Assembly: GCF_947507565.1 (NCBI RefSeq)
Contig: NC_089178.1
Location: 3,100,001 to 3,164,000, forward strand
DNA from: Oscarella lobularis
Taxonomy: Eukaryota > Porifera > Homoscleromorpha > Homosclerophorida > Oscarellidae
Length of the DNA: 64,000 nucleotides
Reading direction: 5' to 3'
Shown here piece by piece: positions 22,330 to 33,617 of the stretch. A program made the position numbers and the translations under genes. The notes under the pieces were generated by a model. The model did not search any database and was not told the origin of the DNA. It worked only from the letters and a program-made list of their open reading frames with translations. Numbering within the stretch: the first letter of the stretch is position 1; each line of letters starts with the position of its first letter.

Positions 22330-25300
22330 ATGGATATGAGATCGACGCCGTCGCCCTCGTCGACGACGATCGAGTCGCAGCTCGACGAAACGACGCAGGA
22401 AAACCTTCGCCTTCGTCGCACGCTCGCCCAATTTCGTTCGACGACCGAACAGTTGACAAAACGCTACGAAAAACTCCTCGCCGACAGCCAGCACGATCGT
22501 CAACGCGTCGAAACACTCGAGCAAAATCTAACGGCGTCGACAAAAGCGAACGACGATTTGACAATGCGCTTGTCCGATTTGATGACGGAACGCGACGCGG
22601 CGGTGCGACGCGCTCGCGAAATCGAAGAACGACGAATGTCGTCGACGAAAGACGACGACGAACGACGCCCGTCCCTATCGCTTCTATCCGAACTACAGAT
22701 GCTTCGACGAGCCGTCGACAGTTATCAACGCGAGCTCGAAACGACGCGCGAAGACGTCGAACGACTTCAGCAGGAGTGCAGCGTGTCGAAGAAAGAGCGA
22801 CAGGATGCGCTCGAAGAGCAGGAATCGCTAACAGGACAGTGCTATCGATTGAAAACGGAGCTCGACGCGGCGACGTCGAGTCGCGACGAGTTAGCGACGA
22901 AAAGCGCCGAACTCGAAACGACCGTCGTTCGATTGGAATTGGAGTTAGACGTGAGAGAAAGAGAGGGAGGAAGGGATGGGTAGGATCTTTTATAGCGTTT
23001 ACTTAGGACGTCTTTTGTGTTTGTAGCGAGCGAGACGGGAGAGTCGCGAGGCGCAGGAGAAGCGTAATTGGGCGTTCGAAGCGCGTTCGCAGGTCGTGCG
23101 CGAGTGCAACGAGGCGCGCTTGGCGTGCGACGATTTGCGTCAAGCGCGCGATCAGGCGGTCAGCAATCACATGGAGGCGCTACACGAACTCGACGGGCTC
23201 AAAACCGATTTGGCCGTCGCTCTACGAGAGTCGAAAGAGGCGAAAAACGAGCGCCGAATCGCGTCGAGGAAAACGAGCGCGCTAATCGAGAGATTGACTG
23301 ACTGGTTGGCCCTTCAGGTAACACACGCGGGGGACGAGGAGAAGAGAAGGCGGGGCGTTTTTTTTGTACGGCTGCGTTTTGTGATCTGTGGTTAATTTAG
23401 GACGTTACCCCCCTCGTCGATGATCCATTCGAGGTTAGGGCGGCGCGTTTTTTCCCCTCTTCTCTACGCGAATAATCGGGGTTGTCGTTAATTATAAAAG
23501 GACGAGGCCGGCGGACAGCACACGGGCTTTGATTCGGGAGTCGGTTCGTCGGAACAGAAAGACGACGTCGGGTTCGTACGAAATGGAATGAATGAATGAA
23601 TGAATGAATGAATGAATAAATGAATGAATTTCGTGACTTTAGGTCTGGTGTCAAGGTGAAGATCAGTAGCGTCGATCTCACTATAGCAACCGAATCGGAC
23701 GCCGATTCTTCGTTGGAAAAGGCACGCGCGCGAAAATAAAGATATTGCTGAATATGCGTTTTTTAAATGAGTGTTTCTTTAGCAACGAAAAAAGATTTCT
23801 CTAACCGGTGCACCATCCGGTGAGAAAGAAGGGGACGCGAGGGAAACGATGATATATTTACTTTTCCTAGAGTGGGGTATCACGTGGGAAACGCGCTTGT
23901 TTGCAGCGGAAGTTAGAGCAGGAAATGCGGTTGACCTCGTCGAACCCGGAAGTTGCGTGACGGAGGTACAGAACGTTTATAATCCTTCTCCGACGTGACG
24001 ACACTTCCATGGGCAGATAAATGGATTTCAAACGTCAAACTGCAGTCTAGATAAAATACGCGAATCAATTGATTCCTTGTGCCAAGGCGGCGGCGGCGGC
24101 ACGCTGACAGTGCAAAAAACACCCCTGAAAATTCCCGCGGACGTTCTAACGTCGATAAAGGAGTGCAAAGCGGCGCTGAGCGAAAGCGACACAACGCAAC
24201 CGTTTTCCTTGCGACTCGCATCGAGTTGGGCTTCGTTGGTGAGCGGCGGCGGCTGCCGAAACGATCGAGACAAATCGCCGGCGACGAGCGTTTTGGGCGA
24301 TTTGGCTTCGAAAAACGATGCAGTTGCCAAAGAAGAAGTGACTCGAAAACAGTCAGTGGGAAGTTCGAGTCTGACTGTCAGTTGGGCGGCGGCGAGTCGC
24401 CGACGATCTCTCAGTCCGCTAATCGTCAAAAAGGAGAAGGAATCGAAGGGCGCAGTTCGGCAGTCCTTGTCGCCGCCGCCGCCGGCGACGACAAGTGCCG
24501 ACGATTCGCGCAAACGCAGATCCATATCGACGGAGCTGCGCGACGAAATACGAAAGTCGCTCAACGAAGCGCGTCTCATCTCCGCCAACGCGTTGCTCAG
24601 TCCCGACGTCGTCGCTTCGCCGCTCGTTCGCGTCACGCGATCGCCGTTCAGTTTCGAAAATCAATCGACGACGACGCCGACGGCGACGGGAGACGCGCGC
24701 CACATGAGCTGGAGCGTGCCGGAAGGGGATTCCGCCTCCGATGCCCACTCCCCGTCACCCCCGGCGCTCTTTGTTGCGGGTTCCAAGCGATCATCTATTG
24801 CCGCCGCCTCGCCTTTGGCTGCTATATTACCAGAGGCAGTGGCGGCTACAACGCCACCGTCCAATGAGAGTAGAAATGCCAATGGGTCCGGTCTTATAGG
24901 ATACGCGTTATTGAGGCACAATGGCAATTTATTTTTTAGTTTTCAACGGGAACGCACCGTTACGCTGCAAAAGAGGAACGGCACGCTCGGTTTTCTGATC
25001 AAAGGCGGCAACGCCACGGGCATATTTGTTTCAGAAATACGACCCGGATTCACCTTAGGCGGCCTTAATGGGGTCCAACCAGGAGACGAAATCCTCATGG
25101 TCGGTTAGAATGGAATTATAGGGAATAAAGAGATTCATGTCTCGCATAGGTGGGGGAGCATAGTTTGATTGGGCTAACGCGGCAAGAAGCGGCAGATATT
25201 CTTCGCGGTGTTGTGGATTCTGTAGCATTGGTAGTTCGACACAACATGCTTAGTAAGAAAGAGACACATGATGGACTAGGCATTTTTGATTGGACGGGTT

Positions 25301-25587
25301 TTTTTCCGCCGCAGAATTTCTTCAGCTTCCGTCTTCCTGCGATTCTTTCTATGTCAAGTGCGTCCATGCACGGGAGCGTTGTGTCATCAATATGCAATTT
25401 TTTCCTCTCTTGAAGGTGTGTGCGTTCGTACGAAGGAAATCGCGCAACTGGAGAAATAAGCCTCTCGAAAGGCGACACGCTTCGCATAACGGACACAGTT
25501 GTCAATCATCCCGCTTCTTCGTGGCACGCTGTTGTAGTAAGTGGCAGCAGCTCGAGATCAGGCACTGTTCCCAATATAGAAAGGTAG
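22330..25587 (+). CDS. DLG5/CARMA-like coiled-coil, PDZ and SH3 scaffold without guanylate-kinase domain
   Basis: Eleven exons (22330-22950, 23027-23317, 23401-23433, 23501-23571, 23643-23721, 23783-23819, 23871-23965, 24017-25099, 25150-25252, 25315-25357, 25416-25587) make 875 residues. About 310 residues of coiled coil lead, rich in Arg, Glu and Leu. A PDZ-like segment near 372-435 has VDLVEPGSCVTEINGF. A Ser-rich linker follows, then a clearer PDZ near 720-800 (GTLGFLIKGGNATGIFVSEI, PGDEILMVGEHSLIGLTRQE) and an SH3-like end (FYVKCVRSYEG, LSKGDTLRITDT, SGTVPN). In DLG5 and CARMA proteins a guanylate-kinase domain normally follows; here a stop comes at 25585 and I find no GUK exon before the next gene. 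The intron at 23722 uses a GC donor. Likely a membrane-cortex scaffold. Confidence 0.75.
23585..23630 (+). repeat. (GAAT)n microsatellite in the DLG5-like gene
   Basis: About eleven units of GAAT/AATG with one imperfect unit, inside an intron. Confidence 0.95.
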
Positions 25588-25746
25588 TACAAATGAAATC
25601 GTTACTGAGCATGCCACCAAAATAGTCTGTCTAGATCTTTGCAAGATGGAAAGCCCCTTTACGAACGAATCGATCGGCCTACATTAATTTAGGTTTTTTT
25701 TGTAGATTTGTATTTTTTAGTGCATTAGTTTTGGCCTAGTCACTGT

Positions 25747-25775
25747 CAATCAATTAATCAATCAATCAATCAATT
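25747..25775 (+). repeat. (AATC)n microsatellite
   Basis: Roughly seven units with one interruption, in the 232-bp gap between the DLG5-like and SMYD genes. Confidence 0.9.
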
Positions 25776-25819
25776 TACCATGTGCATTCGTCCGGGAGAG
25801 CGTATACGGGTTCGCAAAA

Positions 25820-27757
25820 ATGGACAAAGTTCGAGTTGCGGACGTTGCGGGAAAAGGAAGGGGTCTTCTAGCCACTAAAGCAATCGAGCGTGGAGATCTG
25901 GTTGGAGAAGAGGAGCCTTTTGCCTTCGTTGTGATCCAGAAGCATCGTAGCAAGCTGTGCCACCAGTGCGCCAACAGGTTCGTCATTTCGTCGGCATTTG
26001 CTGGGTCCACTACTTCTATTTTTTAGTGTTCAATCTTTGTCGCGTTGCTCGAAATGCAAGTTCGCTTACTACTGCAGCAAAGAGTGTCAGGTACATCATT
26101 AGGGCTCCTAAGTCTCCCAAAAAATCTCTTCTTGCAGAAGAAGGCGTGGTCTCTGCACAAACTCGAATGTCAGCGAATTCAAAACGTGTCGCCAAGAATG
26201 CCGACGGAAAGTGTCCGATTTCTCGCTCGACTCATCGACCAAGGAGAGGCACGTCCGTTTTAGAATATTAGAAAATAAGTGATATAATTTAATTTTTTAG
26301 ATTTTTAAGAAGGAGAATCAGCCAAACCCAGTTGATGCGTTATGTGGCGGTATGCAGTCTCCTCACTCAAGGGGGGCAGCACAGACGCCTCATTGATATT
26401 CTACAGATGCCGATTCTCTCAAAACAAACTTGGAACAGCAGAAGACCTTTGTCGATCTTTCTCTAACATTGAGGCAATTTTCAGACTTAGATGTCAGAGC
26501 TCACGTTCTTGCTGATCTCTATGGAAAGGTAAGAACGGCTCTAGATCTATGCAAAGGCGATCTTCATTTTCCTTTTTATGTCAGATTCATCGTAATTGTT
26601 TTACTGTTTCTAATGGATACATGGAACCAGTTGGCGTTGCTATGTACCAAACGTATGTCAATCAATCAATGGTCTATCTATCTATCTATCTATCTATCTA
26701 TGGGCATTGACTCTCTAAGGTTTTCTCTTCTGAATCATTCGTGCGTTCCTAACTGCGTTGCAACCAATCAACAAGCAAGGATGCAAGTGAGAGCAGTACG
26801 TCCTATAAAAGCCGGCGAAGAGGTGATAAGAAACGATTTGTTACAATTGTTTCTGTTGTGTATCACGTTAACTAGGTTACCATTAGCTATATCAGCGTCT
26901 TTCAACCTATTGAAAGTCGCAGAGACGCACTCCAGGAACAGTATAGTTTTTTGTGCACTTGTCCTGGTTGTTGTAGCGCTGAAGTAAGTGTAGGCAGCTC
27001 AAGCTGTCTTCAATAACGCATCTGTGTTTTTTACAAGGCTTTGGAGAAAAATCGAATTCATACTAGTTCACAGCAAAAAGTATCAGAGACAGGTAGATTC
27101 TTGATTTATATATTGATCCGGCATGGAATTTTTGATTTGTAGCTATTAGGCGGAATGTTGACGAAAGCAAACGAGTTTCTTCTGCTGCCGAGACAGCAAT
27201 GCGAGCAGGAAGTGAGAAAGAAAAAATATTAATAACATCGTTGCTCATTTTATGTATTTTAGATTACTCAGAAGCCTTGTCCACGTTAGAGTCATACATC
27301 AAGTCAACGGTTCTGCACCCGTTTAGCTACTACGTTGTTCAGTGCATTGATAAAGCAATGGATTGCTGCATAGGTGTGCTGTCAATCAAAAACGGCTTTT
27401 TTCCAGTCAGCCGTTCTTCTATAGAGACTGAGAAGTGGGAAAAGGCGCTTGACTATGCCTTGATGACTATCGAACCGTACAAGATGTTCACTCAGTGTAA
27501 TCCTGTAGTGGCTATACAGTTATTCAAAGTTGTCAAGCTGCAGTTGCACCTAAATAAGCTGAAGGAAGCTGCCCAGTCCGTCGATGTGGTAAGTTCTTTC
27601 CTGAAAGATAAATGGTGTGACTTTTGGGCTCAAGGTTCTACGAATGCTTGAAATCACTCACGGCAGAGATCATGACGTCACGATAGACTGCCAGAAAATG
27701 GCCTGGTTCACTCATCAAGAGGAAAGAGCGATGGCCAATAAGCAGAAAGCGATGTAA
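25820..27757 (+). CDS. SMYD-family SET/MYND lysine methyltransferase
   Basis: Thirteen exons (25820-25977, 26027-26090, 26138-26248, 26301-26349, 26407-26528, 26585-26652, 26720-26839, 26887-26983, 27038-27092, 27144-27212, 27263-27373, 27425-27588, 27635-27757) give 436 residues, the length of SMYD2/SMYD3. A split SET domain starts with GKGRGLLATKAIERGD and is interrupted by a MYND zinc finger (CHQC, CSKCKFAYYCSKECQ, HKLEC). SET resumes with the NHSCVPNC cofactor/zinc motif and GEE, then a post-SET Cys cluster (CTCPGCC) and a TPR-like C-terminal helical domain (YSEALSTLESYI, WEKALDYALMTI). It would methylate lysines of histones or cytosolic proteins using S-adenosylmethionine. The intron at 26249-26300 uses a GC donor. 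The 26839/26887 junction was chosen by phase and is the least certain. Confidence 0.88.
26673..26701 (+). repeat. (CTAT)n microsatellite in the SMYD gene
   Basis: About seven CTAT units within the intron that precedes the NHSC-encoding exon. Confidence 0.95.
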
Positions 27758-27867
27758 GGCCTATTTCTTTGCCTAATTCTTCAAGTTGCGTGCACTGTGT
27801 CAAGAAACAGATCAAACTAATCAGTTTTTATTTTTGATTAATTGTAAGATTCGCTTTCGCATCCGTC

Positions 27868-30800
27868 CTAGTCTAGAGCAACTTTTTTTCTCTTTCGTTT
27901 AGATTCATTTTTGGGTGAAGAAACGCCTTCGTTGAACCCTGCAACCTATAATACGAAAACAAACAGAGGATTGTCTGGGTGTTGGATCTCATTTTTACCT
28001 GGGGCCAGACGAGTTCAACTTTGAGCTTGTCGGGACGAAGCTCTCGCTTTTCGACTTGAAGACGCACTTTGACCTTGCCAAAAACGGTCAAACGCACACT
28101 TCCCGCAGTCTGAGACGGAACCTGTCCAGGTGAGCAAATATAGATAGAAATTCGCTACACTCACTCGCTCACTCGCGCACGCCGTACCTGTTCATTGAAC
28201 GTAAAAACCGATTTCTTCTCATCATCGCGAAGGAATAAGGACGTTTCGAGACCGTAGCGAGGAATGAGAATGCTAATAGCATTTCGCTGCACGCTCGTTA
28301 TGTAACCCTCGACGCAGACTACCTTCCCTTTGAAAAATATCTAATGCGTAGACGTGATAGTAAGTAACTGTCCGACTAAATTCCAAACAGTGTTAACCTG
28401 AGTGTGTAGCTGAACTGATGCCCTTCCGGCTAGCTGGGCCATTCTGTGTCTATGATTGAAATGATTACATAGTTCCTAGCAGTTCACGTTAGTTGAGGAA
28501 TCGTCTTAAATTGACTGACTACGTACCTGCACTTTGCGAGAAACGAGCATGTCAGGATGTGTAGTATCCGCACTAATAGCCACGGCTAGCAAACGGTGCA
28601 CCATTATATCAGGATATCTAATCAAAAGTATCGTTTTCGACGACTAAACGACTTTTCTTCTCTGAAACCTTCTAATTGGTGATGTAAAATGGGTGTAAAT
28701 CGAAGCAGCTAAACCGTAGTGATAAAAATTCTCTTCCGGTTCTGTACCGGAACAGAAGTAGAGCGCTTGCATCATGCAGCGCGTAGACAAAATCCGCAGA
28801 AGCGTATTGAAATATGGGTCGTCAGGCAATTCGGCCTTGGCAAGCGATTGAGCCAACGCCTTGCCGTTATCTACCTCTAAGCGAATTCCCTAAGAAATGT
28901 TTGGGCTAAGCAAAAGATTGCATGGGATCGCGTCCTTGCTTTTAGTTGGGCAGCTCTAAGAAGAGAATCAAATTTGCCGAGAGGCGGTTGCTGATGGCGC
29001 CGAAGCACTGCGCAATCAGGAAAATCGTTGTGGATTTTCGTTGCAACCGAAATATTAGCTAGTAACATGAACTCTTCAACCAAGTGATTTGTCTCCCTAA
29101 AGATGATTTTAATGTGAGGAAAGTCAGCGGTTAACACGCTTGCCTCATTTCCTTTGAATCCAAATTGATTGGATCGTGAGATTCGTCTCCAAAGTCGAAT
29201 CTAACTTCTGGAGATGCTAAAACTAATGCCCTGAAAAAGAATTTCTAAATTTCATAGCTTGCCAGACGAATTGTCAGACCCATTTTCCAGTCTTTTCTGC
29301 CTTAACGCTTTGGCAAGACTATTCAAAAGGCGCAAAGCTTCTGTCACTTCGTCCACCTTTGATTTATCATCAATTCTTAGTTGAGCTTCTTCGTACGTTA
29401 GGGCAGCCTAGAGATAAGCAGAGGCGAGTTTCGTTAGTCGCCACTTAGGTATTATTGCTCACTTTTGACTTGATAACAGTCTTGTGGAATTTCGTCTGTA
29501 AAATTGTCCCTTCATTCATTTCCCATATACACGACATTGCAAGTCTCTCCTCGTTCGCTCTAAGCGAGCAGAGATTCGAGCTTAGCAATTCGGGCACCAT
29601 ATCGATACGCTAAAGACGCTGACCACGCACATAAAAACACCACCGAAAATGTACTCACTCTATCAACAAGATAGACAGTTGTTCCTCGATTGATAGCCTC
29701 TTTGTCGAGAGGAGAACCGGGTCTTATGAAGTGAGTCACATCAGCGATGTGAACTCCAACCTAAAATAGACGTCATGACGAGTAGAACTGACCGACAAGG
29801 AACCTCAAAATTTCCGTTAGATAGTTGCCTGCAGTGCAACGCATCGTCAATATCAGTGCAACCTGAAAAGTAGTCTAATAATGTAGGGAGAAAGGCTTTA
29901 TTTCTTACCGGGCGGGTCGACGCTGCATACGCACACGTCGCGTAGATCTACTCTTTTTTGTCGTTCCTAGATGAGAAGTCGAGTCGAAAGCGGGACAATT
30001 TACTGACTGAAGCGTCTTCACTTCTGCTGATATCGACCAAGGCATCGACGGAAGATCCTTGAGAACGTTCTCCGAGAACTGCTGATGCGGAATTTCGTGC
30101 TCCAACAGAAGAACTTCGTTTTCGGCGTCTTTGTCGCCGACAGGACCCAACGCTTTCACAAAATGCCCCTAAGAAAATAACAACGACGTCGTCCTCTTGA
30201 TTCCGTTCCAGACACCGACTGGTGTAACTCACTTGTGGATACTTTGAACTTCTTGACCACTCGTCAATGGAAACGACAATTCTCTGGCCGTCCAACGTCG
30301 TTCCCTGGCGAGTCGTTATCCTAATTCTAGGCACGCGTTTTTCAGCCGGTACGAATATTCTACTAATCGTCTAAGCGAGAAAACGCTTCATCTCGCAAAC
30401 GACTTGGCTCGCAGTGAAAAGTGCTTACGTGTTTAGTCAAAGCTGGCAACAGAATGCCACAGTAAGGTCTCCAGTTTCTTTTGATAATACCAACCACCTC
30501 GACACAAAAACGCGATAGAAATAATGCAGAAGGTCAAGGTGTATTTCCCCCGATCATACCTTTCCGGACGGTTCTCGTTCTTTTGTTTTTGACAGAGCGT
30601 TTTTTCCTTTTCCGGCTATTGCCGTCTCGAGGTCATCTTCACCCGGTTCAGCGTCTTCGACGTCTTCTCGGAAGACGATGTCGGACGAGTAGGACCACTC
30701 GTTCTCGGGCAGCATTTCAATGGCAACGATGTCGTCGTGAACAGCCCGATTGATGTTCTGACGACCTTGAATGAGAATCGGCTGCCTGTCGGAATCCTGG

Positions 30801-31948
30801 GCAAGCATGAAGCCTTCCAAATAGTTGTTTCTGAAAAAGAGAATTGAAAAACAGGTATTGATTATAAGAAAATCGATGCCTCTTGGCTTGGTAAGTGCCC
30901 TAAAAGGACAGCATCTCTTATTGTCTTCTATTTAGGAATTTTTCTCTCACGCACTTGAACCAGTTTTCCTGATTTGATTCCAGCATGAAGTCGAGCAGAA
31001 GACAAGTACTCCGGAAACACTTTCTCACTGTCACCATCTCGCTGAAATAGAAAGGATTGCAGGTATTCTGCTCTGTGTGTATACATATATACCTTAGTGT
31101 TTCCCTCTTCAGCTTGACTCAACTTGTCAACTAATTCCGGGTAGTCTGACAACGACTCAACGTACTGACGCATCGTAAAAGTGAGCAGCCCCGCTAGGCT
31201 AGCCTTCTCCTTATTGGCATTGTCATTTGTCAACAACACAACCTTATAATCGGCAAACTTGTGAGCACACCAACTGTCATCCAGAGAGAATGTCACACAA
31301 GTGAAATTTCTCAAGAGAGATTTTTCTCTCACGCTGTTGCCACTCTGATAGCTCTGTCATTCCTGTCATTGGCAGACTCGTCTTTTTCTCTTTCAACGTA
31401 CATGTCTCTACAGCGCAAAAATTCCACACGGCTTCCTTCCTGATTATATAAGAAAAAGACCGACTTGTGGTGTTCGTTCGAGAGAACGTAGAAACATCTG
31501 TTCTGATCATCCAACTGTTCTCTAATACGTTTATAGACGGGCAAATTTCTGTGTTTCACCTGGCGTGGGGGAAGAAGAAAAATTAGAAGATCGTTTCATC
31601 CTTCTGCAAGCACCTCTTCAAGAACAGTCTGCAATAAAATCAAACCGGCGATCCCATGAAATTCCAAAACATCAATCTAAATTTTAAATTCAATTACCAA
31701 TTTTAGATCCCTTTCTTTTTTTACAGTACCTGATGAAGAACGACGTTCGTGTCGGGTACTAGGAGATGTTTAAAGGGACACAGCGTCGACTTTCGCGCCG
31801 CCACGTTTTCGACGAACGGATCGGCGCACGAAACGCGCTTCTCGCCTTGCCATCCCGTCCAGACGTCGTCTCGAAGATAATGCTCGCGGACGACTTTGAC
31901 GACGGCTCCTCGTTTCGTCTTCTTGACAAACGATCTCGATTTCAGCAT
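27868..31948 (-). CDS. DIS3: DIS3/Rrp44 exosome exoribonuclease
   Basis: Catalytic nuclease of the RNA exosome, nuclear and cytoplasmic. The first exon (31730-31948) encodes [20 protein letters not shown] and REHYLRDD, then the PIN domain start [12 protein letters not shown]. Later exons carry [21 protein letters not shown] and [12 protein letters not shown] (PIN endonuclease core), the cold-shock domains ([29 protein letters not shown]), and the RNB exonuclease core with [17 protein letters not shown], whose aspartates bind the metal ions. The RNB region continues with [18 protein letters not shown]-type sequence, [19 protein letters not shown] and [10 protein letters not shown]. The end is Lys-rich ([14 protein letters not shown]) like the human C terminus. 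All the expected blocks are present in order over more than a dozen exons; I did not fix each junction. The start is 36 bp from the SRD5A3 start. Confidence 0.93.
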
Positions 31949-31984
31949 TCGGGAGGGAGAATTAATTGATATCACCGCGATTAG
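31949..31984. promoter_or_regulatory. 36-bp divergent promoter region, DIS3 / SRD5A3
   Basis: Only 36 bp separate the two start codons, too little for two separate core promoters with 5' UTRs. Either the transcripts overlap at their 5' ends or both leaders are extremely short. Confidence 0.55.
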
Positions 31985-33004
31985 ATGCTGAACGTTTTGG
32001 TCGTTTTCTACTGGATTGCCGTCAACGGAGCGACTCTCTTTGCCCTCCTGTCGTATGCCACGGGACGATTTCAGTTCGAAATCATAAGAAACGTGCACGA
32101 GTATGGAAAACTGTACCACGTGGTGCAGTCGAAGGAAAAAACTGTGGCGTCATATTTGTCTCGCCTGAGAGTCCCTAAAAGGTGCGTGGAATGAAAATTC
32201 GTTCCTCGAGAGGTGCAGAGTTCTTTGTAGTTGGTTTTCTCATTTCTACGCCTTCGCGATTTTGACTTTCGTTNNNNNNNNNNNNNNNNNNNNNNNNNNN
32301 NNNNNNNNNNNNNNNNNNNNNNNNNNNNNNNNNNNNNNNNNNNNNNNNNNNNNNNNNNNNNNNNNNNNNNNNNNNNNNNNNNNNNNNNNNNNNNNNNNNN
32401 NNNNNNNNNNNNNNNNNNNNNNNNNNNNNNNNNNNNNNNNNNNNNNNNNNNNNNNNNNNNNNNNNNNNNNNNNTGTCTCGTTCTCATGCTGATTCAAGTC
32501 ACAAGGCGATTCTACGAGACGGTCTACATCAGTATTTTCTCACCGAAAGCAAAGATACACATTGCAGCGTATCTCGTCGGCATTGCTCACTACCAAGGCA
32601 TTGGACTCTCCCTTGCCTTAGAAAGCTACGCAGCAAAGCCGAGCATATTCGACTTGAAGTGGTTTCAATGGGCAGCCGTACTACTTTTTATCTGGGCTTC
32701 CTATCATCAGCACGCGACCTTTCGTATCCTTGCATCACTGAGAAGAAATTCGTCTGACGCGACAGGCTACTACATCCCAACAGGAGACTGGTTTCGCTAC
32801 GTCTCGTGCCCACACTATCTTGCAGAACTTCTCATATACACAGCGCTCATTACAATTGCGAGGGGATCGTCAATCGTTCTCTGGCTCGTCTACGGTTTCG
32901 TTCTGGCAAATCAGACCCTATGTGCCATGCAGTCACACGCGTGGTACAGGATCAATAAGAAGTGCACTCCAGCTAAATACTGTCTAATACCCTACATCTT
33001 GTAG
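31985..33004 (+). CDS. SRD5A3: Polyprenol reductase / steroid 5-alpha-reductase 3 (sequence gap inside)
   Basis: ER enzyme reducing polyprenol to dolichol for N-glycosylation. Exon 1 is 31985-32181; exon 2 starts at 32231 (SWFSHFYAFAILTF, matching the RWFTHFY block) and runs into 200 Ns at 32274-32473. After the gap the frame resumes to the stop with family blocks RRFYETVYISIFS, FIWASYHQHATFRILASLRR, IPTGDWFRYVSCPHYLAEL and AWYRINKKCTPA. The frames on the two sides do not agree across exactly 200 Ns, so the gap is a placeholder length or hides an intron. The middle of the protein is therefore missing from this assembly, not necessarily from the genome. Confidence 0.9.
32274..32473. other. Assembly gap (200 Ns)
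   Basis: Exactly 200 unknown bases inside SRD5A3. A round number and a frame mismatch on either side suggest a scaffold placeholder. Confidence 0.98.
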
Positions 33005-33015
33005 CAGAATCATTT

Positions 33016-33537
33016 CTAGGGATGAGCCGCATTGAATGTCCACGCATCTGCCTCGAAGGACTCCAACCGTTTCACATAATGATCCGGAAGTAGATCTCGT
33101 CCGCCCAAACAGTGATTCAAATAGTCACGTGACGGTTTCAATCCGCCGCTGACGTAATCGTCGAGGGCCACGTAGGCAATCGCCTCGACGACTTGACCGC
33201 TCGGTTGGACGGTCACGTGAACAGCGGCTCGTTTGTATTCGCCTTCGGCCACGCCCTCGTAAACGTCGAGTCGTTTCAGAGCGCCGCATTCACAAACGCT
33301 GAGGATTCCGTACACTTTGGCGTTTGGTTTCGGGTTGATGTTACAGTATCCGACTCCCGACCATGCGGGATCGCGCGATTTTTTCGAGAAGGTCATTTCG
33401 TAGTCGTCTAAGGTGGCGAGCACGCGTTTTCGGATTTCGACCCCACGAGCGCTCAAACGCGATTCGCTCATGTTCGATCCGTAGCCGAAATAGAGTTCGG
33501 CGTCCCTTAGAACGTCGGAATCGAGCTGTTCGCACAT
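33016..33537 (-). CDS. Gamma-glutamylcyclotransferase-like protein
   Basis: Single-exon frame of 173 residues from the ATG at 33537. The N-terminal YFGYGSNMSESRL is the glycine-rich signature of the GGCT fold; the glutamate of LDVYEGVAEGEYKRA corresponds to the catalytic acid of that family. These enzymes release 5-oxoproline from gamma-glutamyl dipeptides in glutathione turnover. The stop lies 11 bp past the end of SRD5A3, which is convergent, and the start is 80 bp downstream of the Neverland-like gene on the same strand. A longer frame to 33591 exists but has no ATG. Confidence 0.88.
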   Translation of the reverse strand: MCEQLDSDVLRDAELYFGYGSNMSESRLSARGVEIRKRVLATLDDYEMTFSKKSRDPAWSGVGYCNINPKPNAKVYGILSVCECGALKRLDVYEGVAEGEYKRAAVHVTVQPSGQVVEAIAYVALDDYVSGGLKPSRDYLNHCLGGRDLLPDHYVKRLESFEADAWTFNAAHP

Positions 33538-33617
33538 GGAGAAGACAAAAAGACTCCGTTTCAATTTCCCGGATAAAAAGGAGCACCTCACACACGAGTC
33601 TCACAAACCTTTTCATC

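Noticed and set aside
32231-33004. Reading SRD5A3 as one frame across the Ns
   Set aside because: The frame before the gap that encodes the conserved WFSHFY block differs from the frame after it, so the 200-N length cannot be trusted.
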